From Rhodospirillaceae bacterium (lineage in GTDB: Bacteria; Pseudomonadota; Alphaproteobacteria; Rhodospirillales; Rhodospirillaceae), in assembly GCA_029243545.1 (NCBI GenBank), contig JAQWRV010000015.1, positions 36,692 to 100,691 on the forward strand: 64,000 bases of DNA, written 5' to 3'. Positions 7,578 through 17,092 of this stretch are shown here, piece by piece. The position numbers and the translations under genes are program-made. The notes below the pieces were generated by a model. The model made no database searches. It saw only the letters and a program-made list of their open reading frames with translations, and was not told the origin of the DNA. The stretch's first letter is position 1. The number at the start of each line of letters is the position of its first letter.

Positions 7578-8267
7578 CTAGCAGACATTCACGTTCTGCT
7601 GGGAGTACGAGTGTCGCGACGGTTCCTTTGCGCCGGGCTCACTCTCCAGCGTGACACGCCCGACATGCAATTCAGCCAAGCGCTGACTAGCGACCAATCC
7701 CAAACCAATTCCTTTGATTTTTTTCCGGTAAGGGTCGCCGGAGCGGCGGAATGGTTGAAATAGAATCTGCATGACGTTTGCCTGAATACCTGGGCCTTGG
7801 TCCGCTACTGAAATGCGAAGGGCGCCATCGCTATCGCTCGTAGCGTCGATTTCAATGGTCTGTTCTGGCTCAGATGCCTCCGCAGCATTGGACAGTAGGT
7901 TCGCAATGATCTGGACCAACTTGGTGTGATCACCAAAGACAGAGACGTCTTGCGGGACAACGGACTTCTCAATACTGAGATCTTCCCGCGACGGCCCAAC
8001 AAGACGCATAGCGTCCTTGATCAAATTGGCAACGTTACACACCTCTTCCTCGAGACTGTCTTGTCCGGCTTCAACTTTGGCCAGATCCAGTATCGCATCA
8101 ATCACTTCTAGGAGGTGGATTGAGGCGGAATGAATATCGCCGACATATTCCAAGTATTTTCGCGAGCCAACTGGGCCAAACATTTCTGACCGTAGAATAT
8201 TTGAAACTTCAACGGTTTCATAATCGTGACCGGCCTCATCAAGACGGTTGGCATTTGAAGGGGTCAT
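7578..8267 (-). pseudogene. Sensor histidine kinase fragment, no H-box, damaged C-terminus
   Basis: The frame keeps the second half of a dimerisation domain (ILRSEMFGPVGSRKYLEYVG, HLLEVIDAILDLAKVEAGQ) and an ATPase domain with N box LVQIIANLLSNAAEA, VADQGPGI and GIGLGLVASQRLAELH. The H-box with the phospho-accepting His, which should lie about 20 residues before ILRSEMFGP, is missing: the frame starts with unrelated MTPSNANRLDEAGHD. Near 7624-7630 the frame slips, since the expected ending GTVATLVLPAE is found in the next frame instead of the unusual SRHSYSQQNVNVC. It cannot autophosphorylate as written. A CTGCTA/TAGCAG inverted repeat lies across its stop. Confidence 0.75.
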
Positions 8268-8305
8268 ATTTCGAAGAAACCAAAGCTATGGCAAGATTGG
8301 AACCG

Positions 8306-9247
8306 TTAGTTCAGCCCTATTTCTGCTAACCGCCGCTCCAAGAACGCTTGCGCCGTAATTGGCTCTGGATAACGGTTGGGATTGTCTTCGGTCGCGCAAC
8401 CTGGAAGCGTCTCTATCACGACATCAGGGGCAAAATGTAGAAAATAGGGTATGGAATAACGTGAGATTCCGGCTGCTGAATCGGCGGGCCGGATAACCCG
8501 ATGCGTGGTGCTCGGCAGAATCTGATTAGTTACCCGCTCAAGCATGTCGCCTACGTTGCATACGATGGCGCTTGAGTCTGCATGGACGGGCACCCACTGT
8601 CCGTCTTGGCGCAGTATTTCGAGGCCTGCTTGGTCTGCGCCGACGAGTAACGTAATGACATTAATATCTTGGTGAGCTGCCGCCCGTTCACCGGGTTCAG
8701 GGGTGTCGCACGGTGGGTAGTGGAGTAGCCGCAGAATACTATTGCCGCCAGCCACGCGACTTTCAAAGAAGTTTGATTCTTGGCCTAAGTACATCGCGAC
8801 AGCGGCTAGAAGCCGCCGGCCAAGATAATCCATTTCAGAATAAAAAGCCGCGCAACTATCTTGAAAGTTTGAAACATCTTCGGGCCAGAGATTGTCAGGC
8901 ATTCTGCTGCGCAGTGGGTCGTCTGAGGGCAAGTTTCGGCCAACATGCCAAAACTCTTTGCGGTCTGGAATGCTGGCATTCTTGGCGGTCTCAACACCGA
9001 GCGGTGTATAGCCGCGCTGGCCGCCTCCACCTTCGACGCAGTACTTCATTTTTGTTGCTTCAGGTAGCTCGAAAAAGGATCGAGCGGCGCCCATGCAATT
9101 CTCAATGACCGCTGTGTCGATTCCATGCTCGGTGACGGCCACAAAGCCGGTGTCTGTCCAGGCCTGACCTAAGCTTTGTCCGAACCGGTGCAAATCAATT
9201 TCAATCTCTCGGGCGTCAACGGTTGGAATCCCGGCCGCAAGGTTCAT
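8306..9247 (-). CDS. 2-oxoglutarate/Fe(II) oxygenase, isopenicillin N synthase-like
   Basis: This 313-residue non-haem iron oxygenase has the N-terminal DIOX_N region (GIPTVDAREIEIDLHRFG to FFELPEATKMKY). In its C-terminal jelly-roll the iron ligands are His and Asp in AAHQDINVITLLVG and a distal His in STTHRVIRP. The 2-oxoglutarate contact is RYSIPYFLHF (RxS). GLEILRQDGQWVPV and IVCNVGDMLERVTN are typical of the plant-like subfamily that includes ethylene-forming enzyme. Substrate cannot be told from sequence. It is encoded just downstream of a tRNA-Leu gene on the same strand. Confidence 0.9.
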   Translation of the reverse strand: MNLAAGIPTVDAREIEIDLHRFGQSLGQAWTDTGFVAVTEHGIDTAVIENCMGAARSFFELPEATKMKYCVEGGGGQRGYTPLGVETAKNASIPDRKEFWHVGRNLPSDDPLRSRMPDNLWPEDVSNFQDSCAAFYSEMDYLGRRLLAAVAMYLGQESNFFESRVAGGNSILRLLHYPPCDTPEPGERAAAHQDINVITLLVGADQAGLEILRQDGQWVPVHADSSAIVCNVGDMLERVTNQILPSTTHRVIRPADSAAGISRYSIPYFLHFAPDVVIETLPGCATEDNPNRYPEPITAQAFLERRLAEIGLN

Positions 9248-9279
9248 GGGTAATCACTAGCTCGCGTTGGATCGAAAAA

Positions 9280-9366
9280 TGGTGCCCTCCGCCGGACTCG
9301 AACCGGCACGCCCTTTCGGACAACGGATTTTAAGTCCGTTGCGTCTACCAATTCCGCCAGGAGGGC
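9280..9366 (-). tRNA. tRNA-Leu (UAA)
   Basis: The reverse strand folds as a class II tRNA: acceptor GCCCTCC pairs with GGAGGGC, followed by A and an encoded CCA (9280-9282). The D region contains TGGTAGACGC, the anticodon loop ACTTAAAAT carries TAA, there is a long variable arm, and the T arm contains GGTTCGAGTCC. Confidence 0.95.
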
Positions 9367-9515
9367 TCTGGTGGGTCTGTGGTAATAGTTCAAAAGCTAA
9401 ATCGCAACGCCATTCCTCAAGTAATACTGGCAATTTGTCTTGAGCGGTAGGCGCTGGTCTAGGCACAAGACTAAGGAGAAGGGGTCCTCATCTGTGCTCT
9501 AGGCCTGTCTTGGTC

Positions 9516-10271
9516 TCAGGCCTCTAACACAGCATCGACACTGTAAGTCTGATCGAGCGCTTCGACTGCTTTCACAACTTGCTCAATGGCTCCGTCTATG
9601 GCGTCCACGTCGGTGCCCTTGACGACAACGCTGAGCCCAACGCGCCCCGTCCGGAAAAAGGGGTAACTGCCGAGATCCACCGCCGGAAAAGCGTTCTGAA
9701 TTTCTGTAAGGGTTTCAGCTAGGTCGCCTTCTCCCATATGAGCCTCGACATAACGAGAGACGATCGGCGCGCCATGGGCCAGAGACGGTGCAACGGAATC
9801 GAACATGGCTTGGGCAATGCTAGGTACGCCAGCCAGGACATAAACATTTTCTATTCTGAATCCCGGGGCTGAAGTGACCCGTGTTTCAATGGGCTCCGAT
9901 CCTTCGGGCAGATCAGCCATCTTTAGCCGCGCAGCGTTGAGCTTGTCACCATAGTAATGCTCCATTTTTTCAACAGAGGGCTGGTGCCGGACCAGCGGTA
10001 CGCCAAAAGCTTTGGCGATGCACACAGCGGTAATATCATCATGGGTCGGACCGATGCCGCCGGTCGTGAACACGTAGGTAAATTTTGACCGCGACGCGTT
10101 TACAGCAGTCACAATCTCTTTTTCGATGTCTGGTATTACGCGCACCTCAACAAGCGGGGCGCCGATCTTACCCAGGGCTGACGCTAAGAACTGAATATTG
10201 GCGTCTCGGGTGCGGCCGGAAAGGATTTCATTACCGATGACAATAAGGCTGGCGGTTGGAGTGTCTGACAT
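9516..10271 (-). CDS. CinA-like molybdopterin-binding-domain protein
   Basis: This protein of about 251 residues has the MoaB/Mog-type domain found in the N-terminal half of CinA: ASLIVIGNEILSGRTRDANI, then VFTTGGIGPTHDDITAVCIA and LAGVPSIAQAMFD. It lacks the C-terminal nicotinamide-nucleotide amidohydrolase domain, so it is the short form common in Alphaproteobacteria. Such proteins are annotated as competence/damage-inducible or as nucleotide pyrophosphatases; the role here is uncertain. Either ATG (10271 or 10280) could serve as start. It may be co-transcribed with mutT and argJ. Confidence 0.88.
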   Translation of the reverse strand: MSDTPTASLIVIGNEILSGRTRDANIQFLASALGKIGAPLVEVRVIPDIEKEIVTAVNASRSKFTYVFTTGGIGPTHDDITAVCIAKAFGVPLVRHQPSVEKMEHYYGDKLNAARLKMADLPEGSEPIETRVTSAPGFRIENVYVLAGVPSIAQAMFDSVAPSLAHGAPIVSRYVEAHMGEGDLAETLTEIQNAFPAVDLGSYPFFRTGRVGLSVVVKGTDVDAIDGAIEQVVKAVEALDQTYSVDAVLEA

Positions 10272-10317
10272 ACCTGCCACTCTAGGGATGCGTCAGAAGT
10301 GGCGCAACGCTGACGTA

Positions 10318-10719
10318 TTATGGGAGCCTCTGCATAACCGGAATGAGAGGTTCGTCAGCCGGTGGCATGGGATAGTCGCGCAATTTATCTCTACTCACCC
10401 AGGCCATGGCCTGGCTCTCTTGCGGCCTCACCTCTCCTGTCCACCGGCGGCAGAGATAGAGCGGCATAAGAAGGTGGAAGGTCTCGTAGGTGTGGGTTGC
10501 AAATGTAAGAGGCGCAAGGTCTGCCCGTAAGACTGTAATGCTGAGTTCCTCGAACAGTTCCCGGGATAGCGCGGCTTCCGGCGTTTCCCCGTCTTCGATT
10601 TTACCGCCTGGAAATTCCCATAGCCCTGCCATGGCTTTGCCTTCGGGCCGCTGCGTGAGCAGCACGCGCGTCTGCGCATCTATTAAAGCGCAGGCGACGA
10701 CTGTGATGAGGCGGGTCAA
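10318..10719 (-). CDS. mutT: 8-oxo-dGTP diphosphatase MutT
   Basis: This 133-residue nudix hydrolase carries a full nudix box (GGKIEDGETPEAALSRELFE followed by ELSI), preceded by LLTQRPEGKAMAGLWEFPG, the MutT pattern. It removes oxidised 8-oxo-dGTP from the nucleotide pool and so prevents A:T to C:G changes. It follows argJ on the same strand with a 15-base gap, an argJ-mutT pairing seen in many Alphaproteobacteria. Length is normal. Confidence 0.92.
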   Translation of the reverse strand: MTRLITVVACALIDAQTRVLLTQRPEGKAMAGLWEFPGGKIEDGETPEAALSRELFEELSITVLRADLAPLTFATHTYETFHLLMPLYLCRRWTGEVRPQESQAMAWVSRDKLRDYPMPPADEPLIPVMQRLP

Positions 10720-10734
10720 GGTCCTGTATGCCCC

Positions 10735-11967
10735 CTAGGTCCGATACGACCCATTGATGTCAATGTAGCCATGTGTCAAATCGCACGTCCAAACCGTAGC
10801 TTGTCCTTTACCAACACCGACATCGATATCAATTTCAACATCCCGGCCTTGCATATGCGCAGTCACTGGCGCTTCGTCATAACCGTCAACGGGCTCACCG
10901 TTTTTCGCGATATGAACTCCACCGATGGCGATGGCCATTTTATCACGGTCAGCGGCTTCTCCAGCTTTGCCGACCGCCATAACAATACGACCCCAGTTGG
11001 CGTCTTCACCGGCAATGGCCGTCTTAACGAGGGGCGAGTTGCCGACGGCTAATCCAATACGCCGTGCCGCCGCATCGGTCTCGGCACCGGTGATGCGAAT
11101 CTCTACGAATTTCTGTGCGCCTTCACCGTCTTTAACAACCTGCTGCGCCAAGTCGATCATGATGGCATCCAAAGCTGTCACAAACGCGTCCAGTTTAGGG
11201 TCATCCGCGTTTTCAATAGGCGTGTGAGCAGTCTTTCCGGTGGCGAACACCAGCACCGTGTCTGAGGTGGAGGTGTCGCCGTCGACGGTAATGGCATTGA
11301 AACTTTTATCGGCACTGCGTGACGTCAACGTTTGAAGCACATTTGCGGGTAGCGTGGCATCGGTCATGACATAAGCCAGCATGGTGGCCATATCAGGTGC
11401 GATCATGCCCGACCCTTTTGCGATACCCGATAAGACAACCGGCACACCATCAATCAACGCTTTGCGCGTCGAGCCTTTCGGGTATGTGTCTGTGGTCATA
11501 ATTGCTGTTGCGGCGTCTTCCCAAGCAGCGTCCGACAACGCATCATAGAGTTCACTGATCCGGGCAGTAATTCGTTCTTCCAGTAGGTACTCGCCGATCG
11601 TTCCCGTCGAACTCACATAGACGTCCAGCGCATCACAGGTCACGGCCTCAGTCACGGCAGACGCAGTCTTCTCGACAGCCACGCGCCCCCGTTTACCGGT
11701 AAACACATTGGCATTGCCTGAGTTGACCACCAGCGCCCGCGCCGTGCCCCTTGGTAAAGCCGTCCGGTTCCAGCCCACCGGTGCGTCCGCGGTTGTTGAT
11801 TGGGTCATCACCCCGCCGACGCTGGTGCCTTCGTCAAAAACGGCAAGCATGAGGTCTAGACGGCCGTTATAGCGCACTCCAGCGTCACATGAGGCGATGC
11901 GCACGCCCGGCACAGCTGGTAAATTCGGAAAGCGATCCGGCTTAAAGGGTGAGGACGGTAAATCCAT
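10735..11967 (-). CDS. argJ: Bifunctional ornithine acetyltransferase / N-acetylglutamate synthase ArgJ
   Basis: This 410-residue enzyme of arginine synthesis transfers acetyl from N-acetylornithine to glutamate, recycling the acetyl group. The autocleavage site that separates the two subunits is in SGMIAPDMATMLAYVMTDA, with Thr as the nucleophile. Also seen are VVNSGNANVFTGKRG, SSTGTIGEYL, FNAITVDGDTSTSDT and the C-terminal DLTHGYIDINGSYRT typical of the family. It is transcribed away from secA, and promoters for both must lie in 11968-12201. Confidence 0.95.
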   Translation of the reverse strand: MDLPSSPFKPDRFPNLPAVPGVRIASCDAGVRYNGRLDLMLAVFDEGTSVGGVMTQSTTADAPVGWNRTALPRGTARALVVNSGNANVFTGKRGRVAVEKTASAVTEAVTCDALDVYVSSTGTIGEYLLEERITARISELYDALSDAAWEDAATAIMTTDTYPKGSTRKALIDGVPVVLSGIAKGSGMIAPDMATMLAYVMTDATLPANVLQTLTSRSADKSFNAITVDGDTSTSDTVLVFATGKTAHTPIENADDPKLDAFVTALDAIMIDLAQQVVKDGEGAQKFVEIRITGAETDAAARRIGLAVGNSPLVKTAIAGEDANWGRIVMAVGKAGEAADRDKMAIAIGGVHIAKNGEPVDGYDEAPVTAHMQGRDVEIDIDVGVGKGQATVWTCDLTHGYIDINGSYRT

Positions 11968-12103
11968 AGGTTTTATGGGGTTTGACCTTAATTAAAGACG
12001 GGCGCTACATCGCACAGACCGCCCATTTCGTCCAGTTCACATACGCCGGGCTGGCCAAGACGCGGCCCGAAACACTCTATTTCTCTGGAAAAGACATAGA
12101 AAA

Positions 12104-12201
12104 CCTCCTCACCGGTCGTTGACAGGAGGCAGGTGGCTTTCTATGTCTTCGGCAGCGCATCTGACCGGATGCGCTCTCCTGATGTCCAGCCTGAGGTAGA
12201 T
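12104..12201 (+). promoter_or_regulatory. Structured leader of secA with a possible 18-codon leader peptide
   Basis: CCTCCT (12104-12109) can pair with AGGAGG (12124-12129), hiding a strong ribosome site. Next, AGCGCATC (12154-12161) pairs with GATGCGCT (12168-12175). An ATG at 12143 opens a frame of 18 codons ([18 protein letters not shown]) that stops at TAG 12197-12199, two bases before the secA ATG. In some bacteria secA is controlled by a translated leader (SecM). The layout here is suggestive but unproven, and the AGGAGG is 13 bases from the small ORF start, a little far. Confidence 0.35.
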
Positions 12202-14928
12202 ATGTTAGGCGCTCTCGCCAAACGTCTGTTTGGGACCGCAAATGACCGCATCGTAAAACAGATGCAACCGACCGTGGACGCGGTGAACGCGTTGGAGCCA
12301 GAGCTTGAGGCTTTGGACGACGATTCTCTTCGCGCACGGACAGGCCAGCTGAAGTTTCGTCTCAAAGAAGGTGAAACTTTAGACGATATTCTGTTCGAGG
12401 CATTTGCCACCGTTCGTGAGGCGGCAAAACGGGCCTTGGGGCAGCGTCATTTCGATGTCCAAATCGTTGGTGGCGTGATTTTGCATCAGGGCAAGATCTC
12501 AGAAATGGGAACGGGGGAGGGTAAAACCCTCGTGGCCACATTGCCGGTCTACCTCAACGCGCTAGAGGAAAAGGGTGTTCATGTTATCACCGTGAACGAC
12601 TACCTGGCCAGCCGCGATGCGGACTGGATGGGGCAAGTATACCGGTTCCTCGGCTTGACTGTCGGCTGCCTCCAAGGGGGCATCGACGACCAAGCCCGCC
12701 GCGCTGCTTATGCTTGTGATGTGACATACGGCACGAATAACGAATTTGGGTTCGACTATCTACGCGACAATATGAAGTATGCCATTGCCGACATGGTGCA
12801 GCGTGAATTTTGCTACGCTATCGTCGATGAGGTTGATTCCATTTTAGTTGACGAAGCGCGTACGCCACTAATTATTTCCGGTCATGCTGAAGATAAGACG
12901 GACCTCTACGATAAAGTCGACAAGCTCATTCCGCTTCTTACGGAAGAAGACTACGAAAAGGATGAAAAAGCGCGATCAATTACACTGACCGATGAAGGCG
13001 CCGAGCATGCAGAAAATCTTTTACAAGAGCATGGTATTCTCAAAGACGGTGGAATGTACGACATCCAAAACATTACGCTCATTCATCACGTCAACCAGGG
13101 ATTACGCGCCCACCATTTGTTCCAGAGAGATGTGCATTATCTTGTAAGGGGCGATCATGTCCATTTGATTGATGAATTTACCGGTCGTGTGATGGAAGGC
13201 CGTCGTTTGTCCGAGGGTTTGCATCAGGCCATTGAGGCGCGCGAAAACGTCACTGTGCAAAACGAAAACCAGACGCTCGCTTCGATCACATACCAAAACT
13301 ATTTCCGTATGTATCCGAAGCTGGCCGGCATGACCGGCACCGCCATGACCGAAGCCGAAGAATTTGGTGAGATTTATGGGCTAGAAGTGGTGGCTGTGCC
13401 GTCCAACCTTCCTCTTGTTAGAGACGATAGCGACGATGAGGTTTATCGGACGGCCGACGAAAAAAATGAAGCCATCATTGAGTTAATCCACGAATGCCAT
13501 GAACGGCAGCAACCTGTTTTAGTAGGCACGGTTTCCATTGAGAAATCCGAGCAATTGGCGGATCTTCTAAAGGAAAAGAGTAAGATCAAAGTTGAAGTCT
13601 TGAATGCGAAACAGCATGAACGTGAGGCTCACATTATCGCTCAAGCTGGTGTTCCCGGATCAGTGACCATTGCCACCAACATGGCGGGACGCGGCACGGA
13701 CATTCAGTTGGGCGGCAACGCTGAATTCATGATTCAAGAGGAAGAAGAAAAAAAGGGCCGCACCCTTACCGGCGAAGAAAAAGAAAAAATCCAAGCGCTT
13801 CTTGATGAACGTAAGAAAGTAGCTCTAGAAGCTGGTGGGCTTTATGTGGTGGGAACAGAACGCCACGAGAGTCGTCGGATTGATAACCAGTTACGCGGCC
13901 GGGCCGGACGTCAGGGCGATCCTGGCGGCTCGAAATTCTTTCTCTCGCTTCAAGATGACTTGATGCGGATATTTGGGTCCGAACGCATGGACGGCATGTT
14001 GCAGCGCTTGGGCCTCGAACACGGTGAGGCGATTATTCATCCGTGGATCAATAAGGCGATTGAAAAAGCTCAGCAAAAAGTCGAAGCCAGAAACTTTGAT
14101 ATTCGTAAGAATCTTCTTCAATACGACGACGTCATGAATGATCAGCGCAAAGCGATCTTCGATCAGCGTAAAGAGGTCATGTCGGCGGAAGACATTTCCG
14201 ACTATATCGTCGATATGCGCCATGAGGTTATTGAAGAACTCGTCGGCCGGGCAATGCCCGAGCGGGCCATGATTGCGCAGTGGGACGTCGATCTTCTTCA
14301 TGAGGAAAGTCTCAGGCTCCTCAGCGCAGATTTGCCTTATGCGGATTGGGTCAAAGAAGAGGGAATCGCCAACGACGAGATTCGTGAACGGATGTTTGAG
14401 GCGTCTGATCAAAAGATGGCGGAAAAAACGGCTAACGTTGGGCCCGACGTCATGCGCCGCCTTGAAAAGAGTCTGGTATTGCAGATGATCGATGCGGGTT
14501 GGCGGGACCATTTACAGCAATTGGACTACCTGCGCGGGTCCATTGGCTTACGGTCTTATGGGCAAAAGCAGCCGCTGCTTGAATACCAAAAAGAGTCGTT
14601 TTCAATGTTCCAGTTGATGCTGGAGTCGCTTCGCTCCCGTGTCACCGAAATACTGTCCCGGGTTGAAATTAAAGTCGAACCCCGGCCAGAAGATCTCAAG
14701 CCGATTGGTCTCTCCGGCTTGCAATTTGGTGGCAACCTGCCGCCCGAGGAAGAAGATGCGCGCCGGCAAAGAATTGAAGAAATTGGCCAGCAAAGATCCA
14801 GGCCTCGGATAAGGCCAGAAGAACGCAACTCCAACGACCCAGCAACCTGGGGCAAAGTCTCCCGGAATGAGGCTTGTCCATGCGGCTCAGGCAAGAAATA
14901 CAAGCATTGTCATGGGGTTGCGGGCTGA
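12202..14928 (+). CDS. secA: Protein translocase ATPase SecA
   Basis: This 908-residue motor drives proteins through the SecYEG channel. Motifs: Walker A region MGTGEGKT near residue 100, [16 protein letters not shown], Walker B-type [40 protein letters not shown] and [13 protein letters not shown]. The C-terminal zinc/SecB-binding end is [14 protein letters not shown]. The start at 12202 is chosen because [11 protein letters not shown] is the family's normal beginning and a GAGG lies just before it. The frame is open further upstream to 12133, but that overlaps the hairpin leader. A strong terminator follows. Confidence 0.98.
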   Translation: MLGALAKRLFGTANDRIVKQMQPTVDAVNALEPELEALDDDSLRARTGQLKFRLKEGETLDDILFEAFATVREAAKRALGQRHFDVQIVGGVILHQGKISEMGTGEGKTLVATLPVYLNALEEKGVHVITVNDYLASRDADWMGQVYRFLGLTVGCLQGGIDDQARRAAYACDVTYGTNNEFGFDYLRDNMKYAIADMVQREFCYAIVDEVDSILVDEARTPLIISGHAEDKTDLYDKVDKLIPLLTEEDYEKDEKARSITLTDEGAEHAENLLQEHGILKDGGMYDIQNITLIHHVNQGLRAHHLFQRDVHYLVRGDHVHLIDEFTGRVMEGRRLSEGLHQAIEARENVTVQNENQTLASITYQNYFRMYPKLAGMTGTAMTEAEEFGEIYGLEVVAVPSNLPLVRDDSDDEVYRTADEKNEAIIELIHECHERQQPVLVGTVSIEKSEQLADLLKEKSKIKVEVLNAKQHEREAHIIAQAGVPGSVTIATNMAGRGTDIQLGGNAEFMIQEEEEKKGRTLTGEEKEKIQALLDERKKVALEAGGLYVVGTERHESRRIDNQLRGRAGRQGDPGGSKFFLSLQDDLMRIFGSERMDGMLQRLGLEHGEAIIHPWINKAIEKAQQKVEARNFDIRKNLLQYDDVMNDQRKAIFDQRKEVMSAEDISDYIVDMRHEVIEELVGRAMPERAMIAQWDVDLLHEESLRLLSADLPYADWVKEEGIANDEIRERMFEASDQKMAEKTANVGPDVMRRLEKSLVLQMIDAGWRDHLQQLDYLRGSIGLRSYGQKQPLLEYQKESFSMFQLMLESLRSRVTEILSRVEIKVEPRPEDLKPIGLSGLQFGGNLPPEEEDARRQRIEEIGQQRSRPRIRPEERNSNDPATWGKVSRNEACPCGSGKKYKHCHGVAG

Positions 14929-14984
14929 GCGTCGGATTCTGAGAAAGCCTGAAACCAAAAGCCCGCGTTAGGCGTTTTTGACTT

Positions 14985-15014
14985 AAGGCGGCGCAAAAGC
15001 GCCGCCTTTTTTTG
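14985..15014 (+). terminator. Rho-independent terminator after secA
   Basis: AAGGCGGCGC pairs with GCGCCGCCTT across an AAAA loop, and the T run (seven T) follows. Confidence 0.93.
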
Positions 15015-15080
15015 ATTCGCGCTCGGTGTTCCCCCGAACATACGGTTGCCTCCTCATGGCACCGGGTACATGCTTATCGC

Positions 15081-15632
15081 ATGGAGTCCTCTTCAGAGCC
15101 GGTGCCTGCTAAAGGTCCGACCGTTGAACGCATCCCCCCGGGAGATGACCGGCCGCGTCTTGTCTGTAAAGATTGCGGTTTTGTGAATTATGTAAATCCC
15201 AAGGTCGTGGTCGGCGCGGTCGCGACGTGGGGCAGTCAATTTCTATTGGTTAAGCGGGCGATCGAGCCCCGCAAAGGACACTGGACCATCCCCGCAGGGT
15301 TTTTAGAAGTTGGAGAAACCGTAGAGGCAGGAGCCGTGCGTGAAACCTGGGAAGAAGCGCGGGCACGCATCACCGTCGATGCGCTGCTCGGCGTCTACAG
15401 CATCACCCGTATTGCCCAGGTTTATCTGGTCTTTCGCGCGCATTTGTTAGAAGAGGCCTTTGCGCCTGGTCCCGAGAGCCAAGAGGCGGGTCTATTTAGT
15501 TGGGACGATATACCGTGGAGTGATCTCGCCTTCCCCAGTGTCCAATGGGCATTGGAACATTACAAGGATGCACAAGGTCAGACTGATGTGGTGCCCAGCC
15601 GGGAACCGCCGACCATACACTGGGAAAGATAG
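15081..15632 (+). CDS. Nudix hydrolase
   Basis: This protein of about 183 residues has a nudix box [20 protein letters not shown] followed by ARARI. It is preceded by a short zinc-ribbon-like [16 protein letters not shown] with one CxxC pair, as in the NudC/COG1051-like group that acts on ADP-ribose, NADH or related compounds. Substrate is not certain. The start at 15081 ([12 protein letters not shown]) is chosen over an upstream in-frame codon at 15012 that lies in the secA terminator. Confidence 0.85.
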   Translation: MESSSEPVPAKGPTVERIPPGDDRPRLVCKDCGFVNYVNPKVVVGAVATWGSQFLLVKRAIEPRKGHWTIPAGFLEVGETVEAGAVRETWEEARARITVDALLGVYSITRIAQVYLVFRAHLLEEAFAPGPESQEAGLFSWDDIPWSDLAFPSVQWALEHYKDAQGQTDVVPSREPPTIHWER

Positions 15633-15641
15633 TGGGACGTT

Positions 15642-16137
15642 ATGAAAAACGTTATGGGGCCGGTCGATGCACTATTTTTGTTCCCGGCCGTTTCGTTTGC
15701 GCAGGATCAGCCACCATTAAAGCGACACCTGCAAATCATCGCTCATCTATTCCCAGGGTCTTATGACAACAATGAGCAGGTCTATTTCGACAACCGTCTC
15801 AAATTACCGGAACATATTCGTCATGAGCGCGTCTCGACCGAAGTACGGCGTATCCCCGATGATCGCTTTGGCGAACATGCGTTTTTCATTATTTACTATT
15901 GGCATGAACAAGATAGCTGACATCCTCGCATCTATTCATTTCATATCGATGGAGACGAGAATGCGATCCGGATGAAGCTGCATGAGTTCGTTCTGTACGC
16001 CGTGGAACGCTCCGGCGGCAAAGACCGCAACAAGACGTACTCATGGGGCGCGCCGGAAGAGGCCAGTGTTGGTATCAATTTGATATGGATGATCACGTCC
16101 TGCTACATCACGCCGACTAGCGAGACCGAGCCCTATC
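15642..16137 (+). pseudogene. CpcT/CpeT-like exported protein, interrupted and truncated
   Basis: The frame starts with a signal-like stretch (DALFLFPAVSFAQDQ), then LQIIAHLFPGSYDNNEQVYF, HIRHERVSTEVRRI and FGEHAFFIIYYWHEQDS. A TGA (15918-15920) follows, and the same frame goes on as HPRIYSFHIDGDENAIRMKL and RNKTYSWGAPEEASVG. This pattern (Ser-Asn/Glu-Glu-Gln, RxxR, AFF..YY, then RxYSF) matches the CpcT/CpeT-like family, which outside cyanobacteria has no known bilin role. The last part of the family, with the GCD motif, is missing: the frame runs into the end of ftsY. A stop plus truncation indicates a pseudogene. Confidence 0.65.
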
Positions 16138-17088
16138 TCAGGAAAGCCCCAGCAGGCCCTTGGCAAAGCCCTCCGCCGTAAATGGGCGCAGGTCGTCCAC
16201 ACCTTCGCCGACGCCGAGGTAATGCACTGGCAGACCAAACCGTTCAGCAAGCGCGATAACAACGCCGCCCTTAGCTGTACCGTCCAGTTTAGTCATCACC
16301 AGGCCGGTAACACCGGAAACGTCACGGAAAACCTCAACTTGTGAATGGGCGTTCTGGCCGACCGTGGCATCCAGCACCAGAAGCACGGCGTGGGGCGCTG
16401 TTTCATCCTGCTTACCCATCACCCGGACCACTTTAGCCAACTCATCCATCAGTGCGTCTTTGTTTTGCAAACGCCCCGCTGTATCGACCATCAAAATGTC
16501 GTCGCCGCGTCCTTTGGCTTCGTTGAGCGCATCATAGGCTAGGCCTGCTGCATCGGCACCGGTCTCGCGCGCGATCACCGGTACACCGGCGCGTTGTCCC
16601 CACACCTTTAGTTGTTCTACGGCGGCGGCGCGGAAGGTATCTCCTGCCGCGAGGGTGACAGACCGCCCCTCATCGCGAAACTGTTTGGCCATCTTGCCGA
16701 TTGTGGTGGTCTTGCCGGCGCCGTTGACCCCGACCACCAAAATGACGAATGGCTTTTTCCCGGCATCTATTTCTAAGGGAACGGCCACGGGCGTAAGTGT
16801 CGTCTCGATATCGGCTGCGAAGGCGGTGCGGATCTCTTCACTGGTAACGTCCTTGCCGAACCTGGTCTTGGCCAGATTGGCTGTGAGCCGTGCCGCCATT
16901 GCCGTGCCGAGATCAGATGTGATTAAGAGCTCTTCCAACTCTTCCAGCGCAGCGCCGTCCAATTTTCGTTTGGTAAACAGGTCACCAATGCCACCGGTGA
17001 GTTTGGCGGACGACTTTCGTAAGCCGGCAGTGAGGCGGCCAAGCCAACCGGCGGATTTCACCGCGTCAGATGAAGAGGGGTCGGACAT
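16138..17088 (-). CDS. ftsY: Signal recognition particle receptor FtsY
   Basis: This 316-residue GTPase at the membrane receives ribosome-nascent-chain complexes from Ffh. The NG domain is complete: G1 VVGVNGAGKTTTIGKMA, DTFRAAAVEQLKVW, G3 DTAGRLQNKDALMDEL, G4 TKLDGTAKGGVVIALAERFG, and the closing GVGEGVDDLRPF. The acidic A domain of enterobacterial FtsY is absent, as usual in Alphaproteobacteria. It is the last gene of dapF-mtaB-ftsY, four bases after mtaB. Confidence 0.97.
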   Translation of the reverse strand: MSDPSSSDAVKSAGWLGRLTAGLRKSSAKLTGGIGDLFTKRKLDGAALEELEELLITSDLGTAMAARLTANLAKTRFGKDVTSEEIRTAFAADIETTLTPVAVPLEIDAGKKPFVILVVGVNGAGKTTTIGKMAKQFRDEGRSVTLAAGDTFRAAAVEQLKVWGQRAGVPVIARETGADAAGLAYDALNEAKGRGDDILMVDTAGRLQNKDALMDELAKVVRVMGKQDETAPHAVLLVLDATVGQNAHSQVEVFRDVSGVTGLVMTKLDGTAKGGVVIALAERFGLPVHYLGVGEGVDDLRPFTAEGFAKGLLGLS

Positions 17089-17092
17089 TGGA

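Noticed and set aside
9280..9366. tRNA-Leu as the attachment site of an integrated element
   Set aside because: No integrase and no direct repeat of the tRNA 3' end were found nearby.
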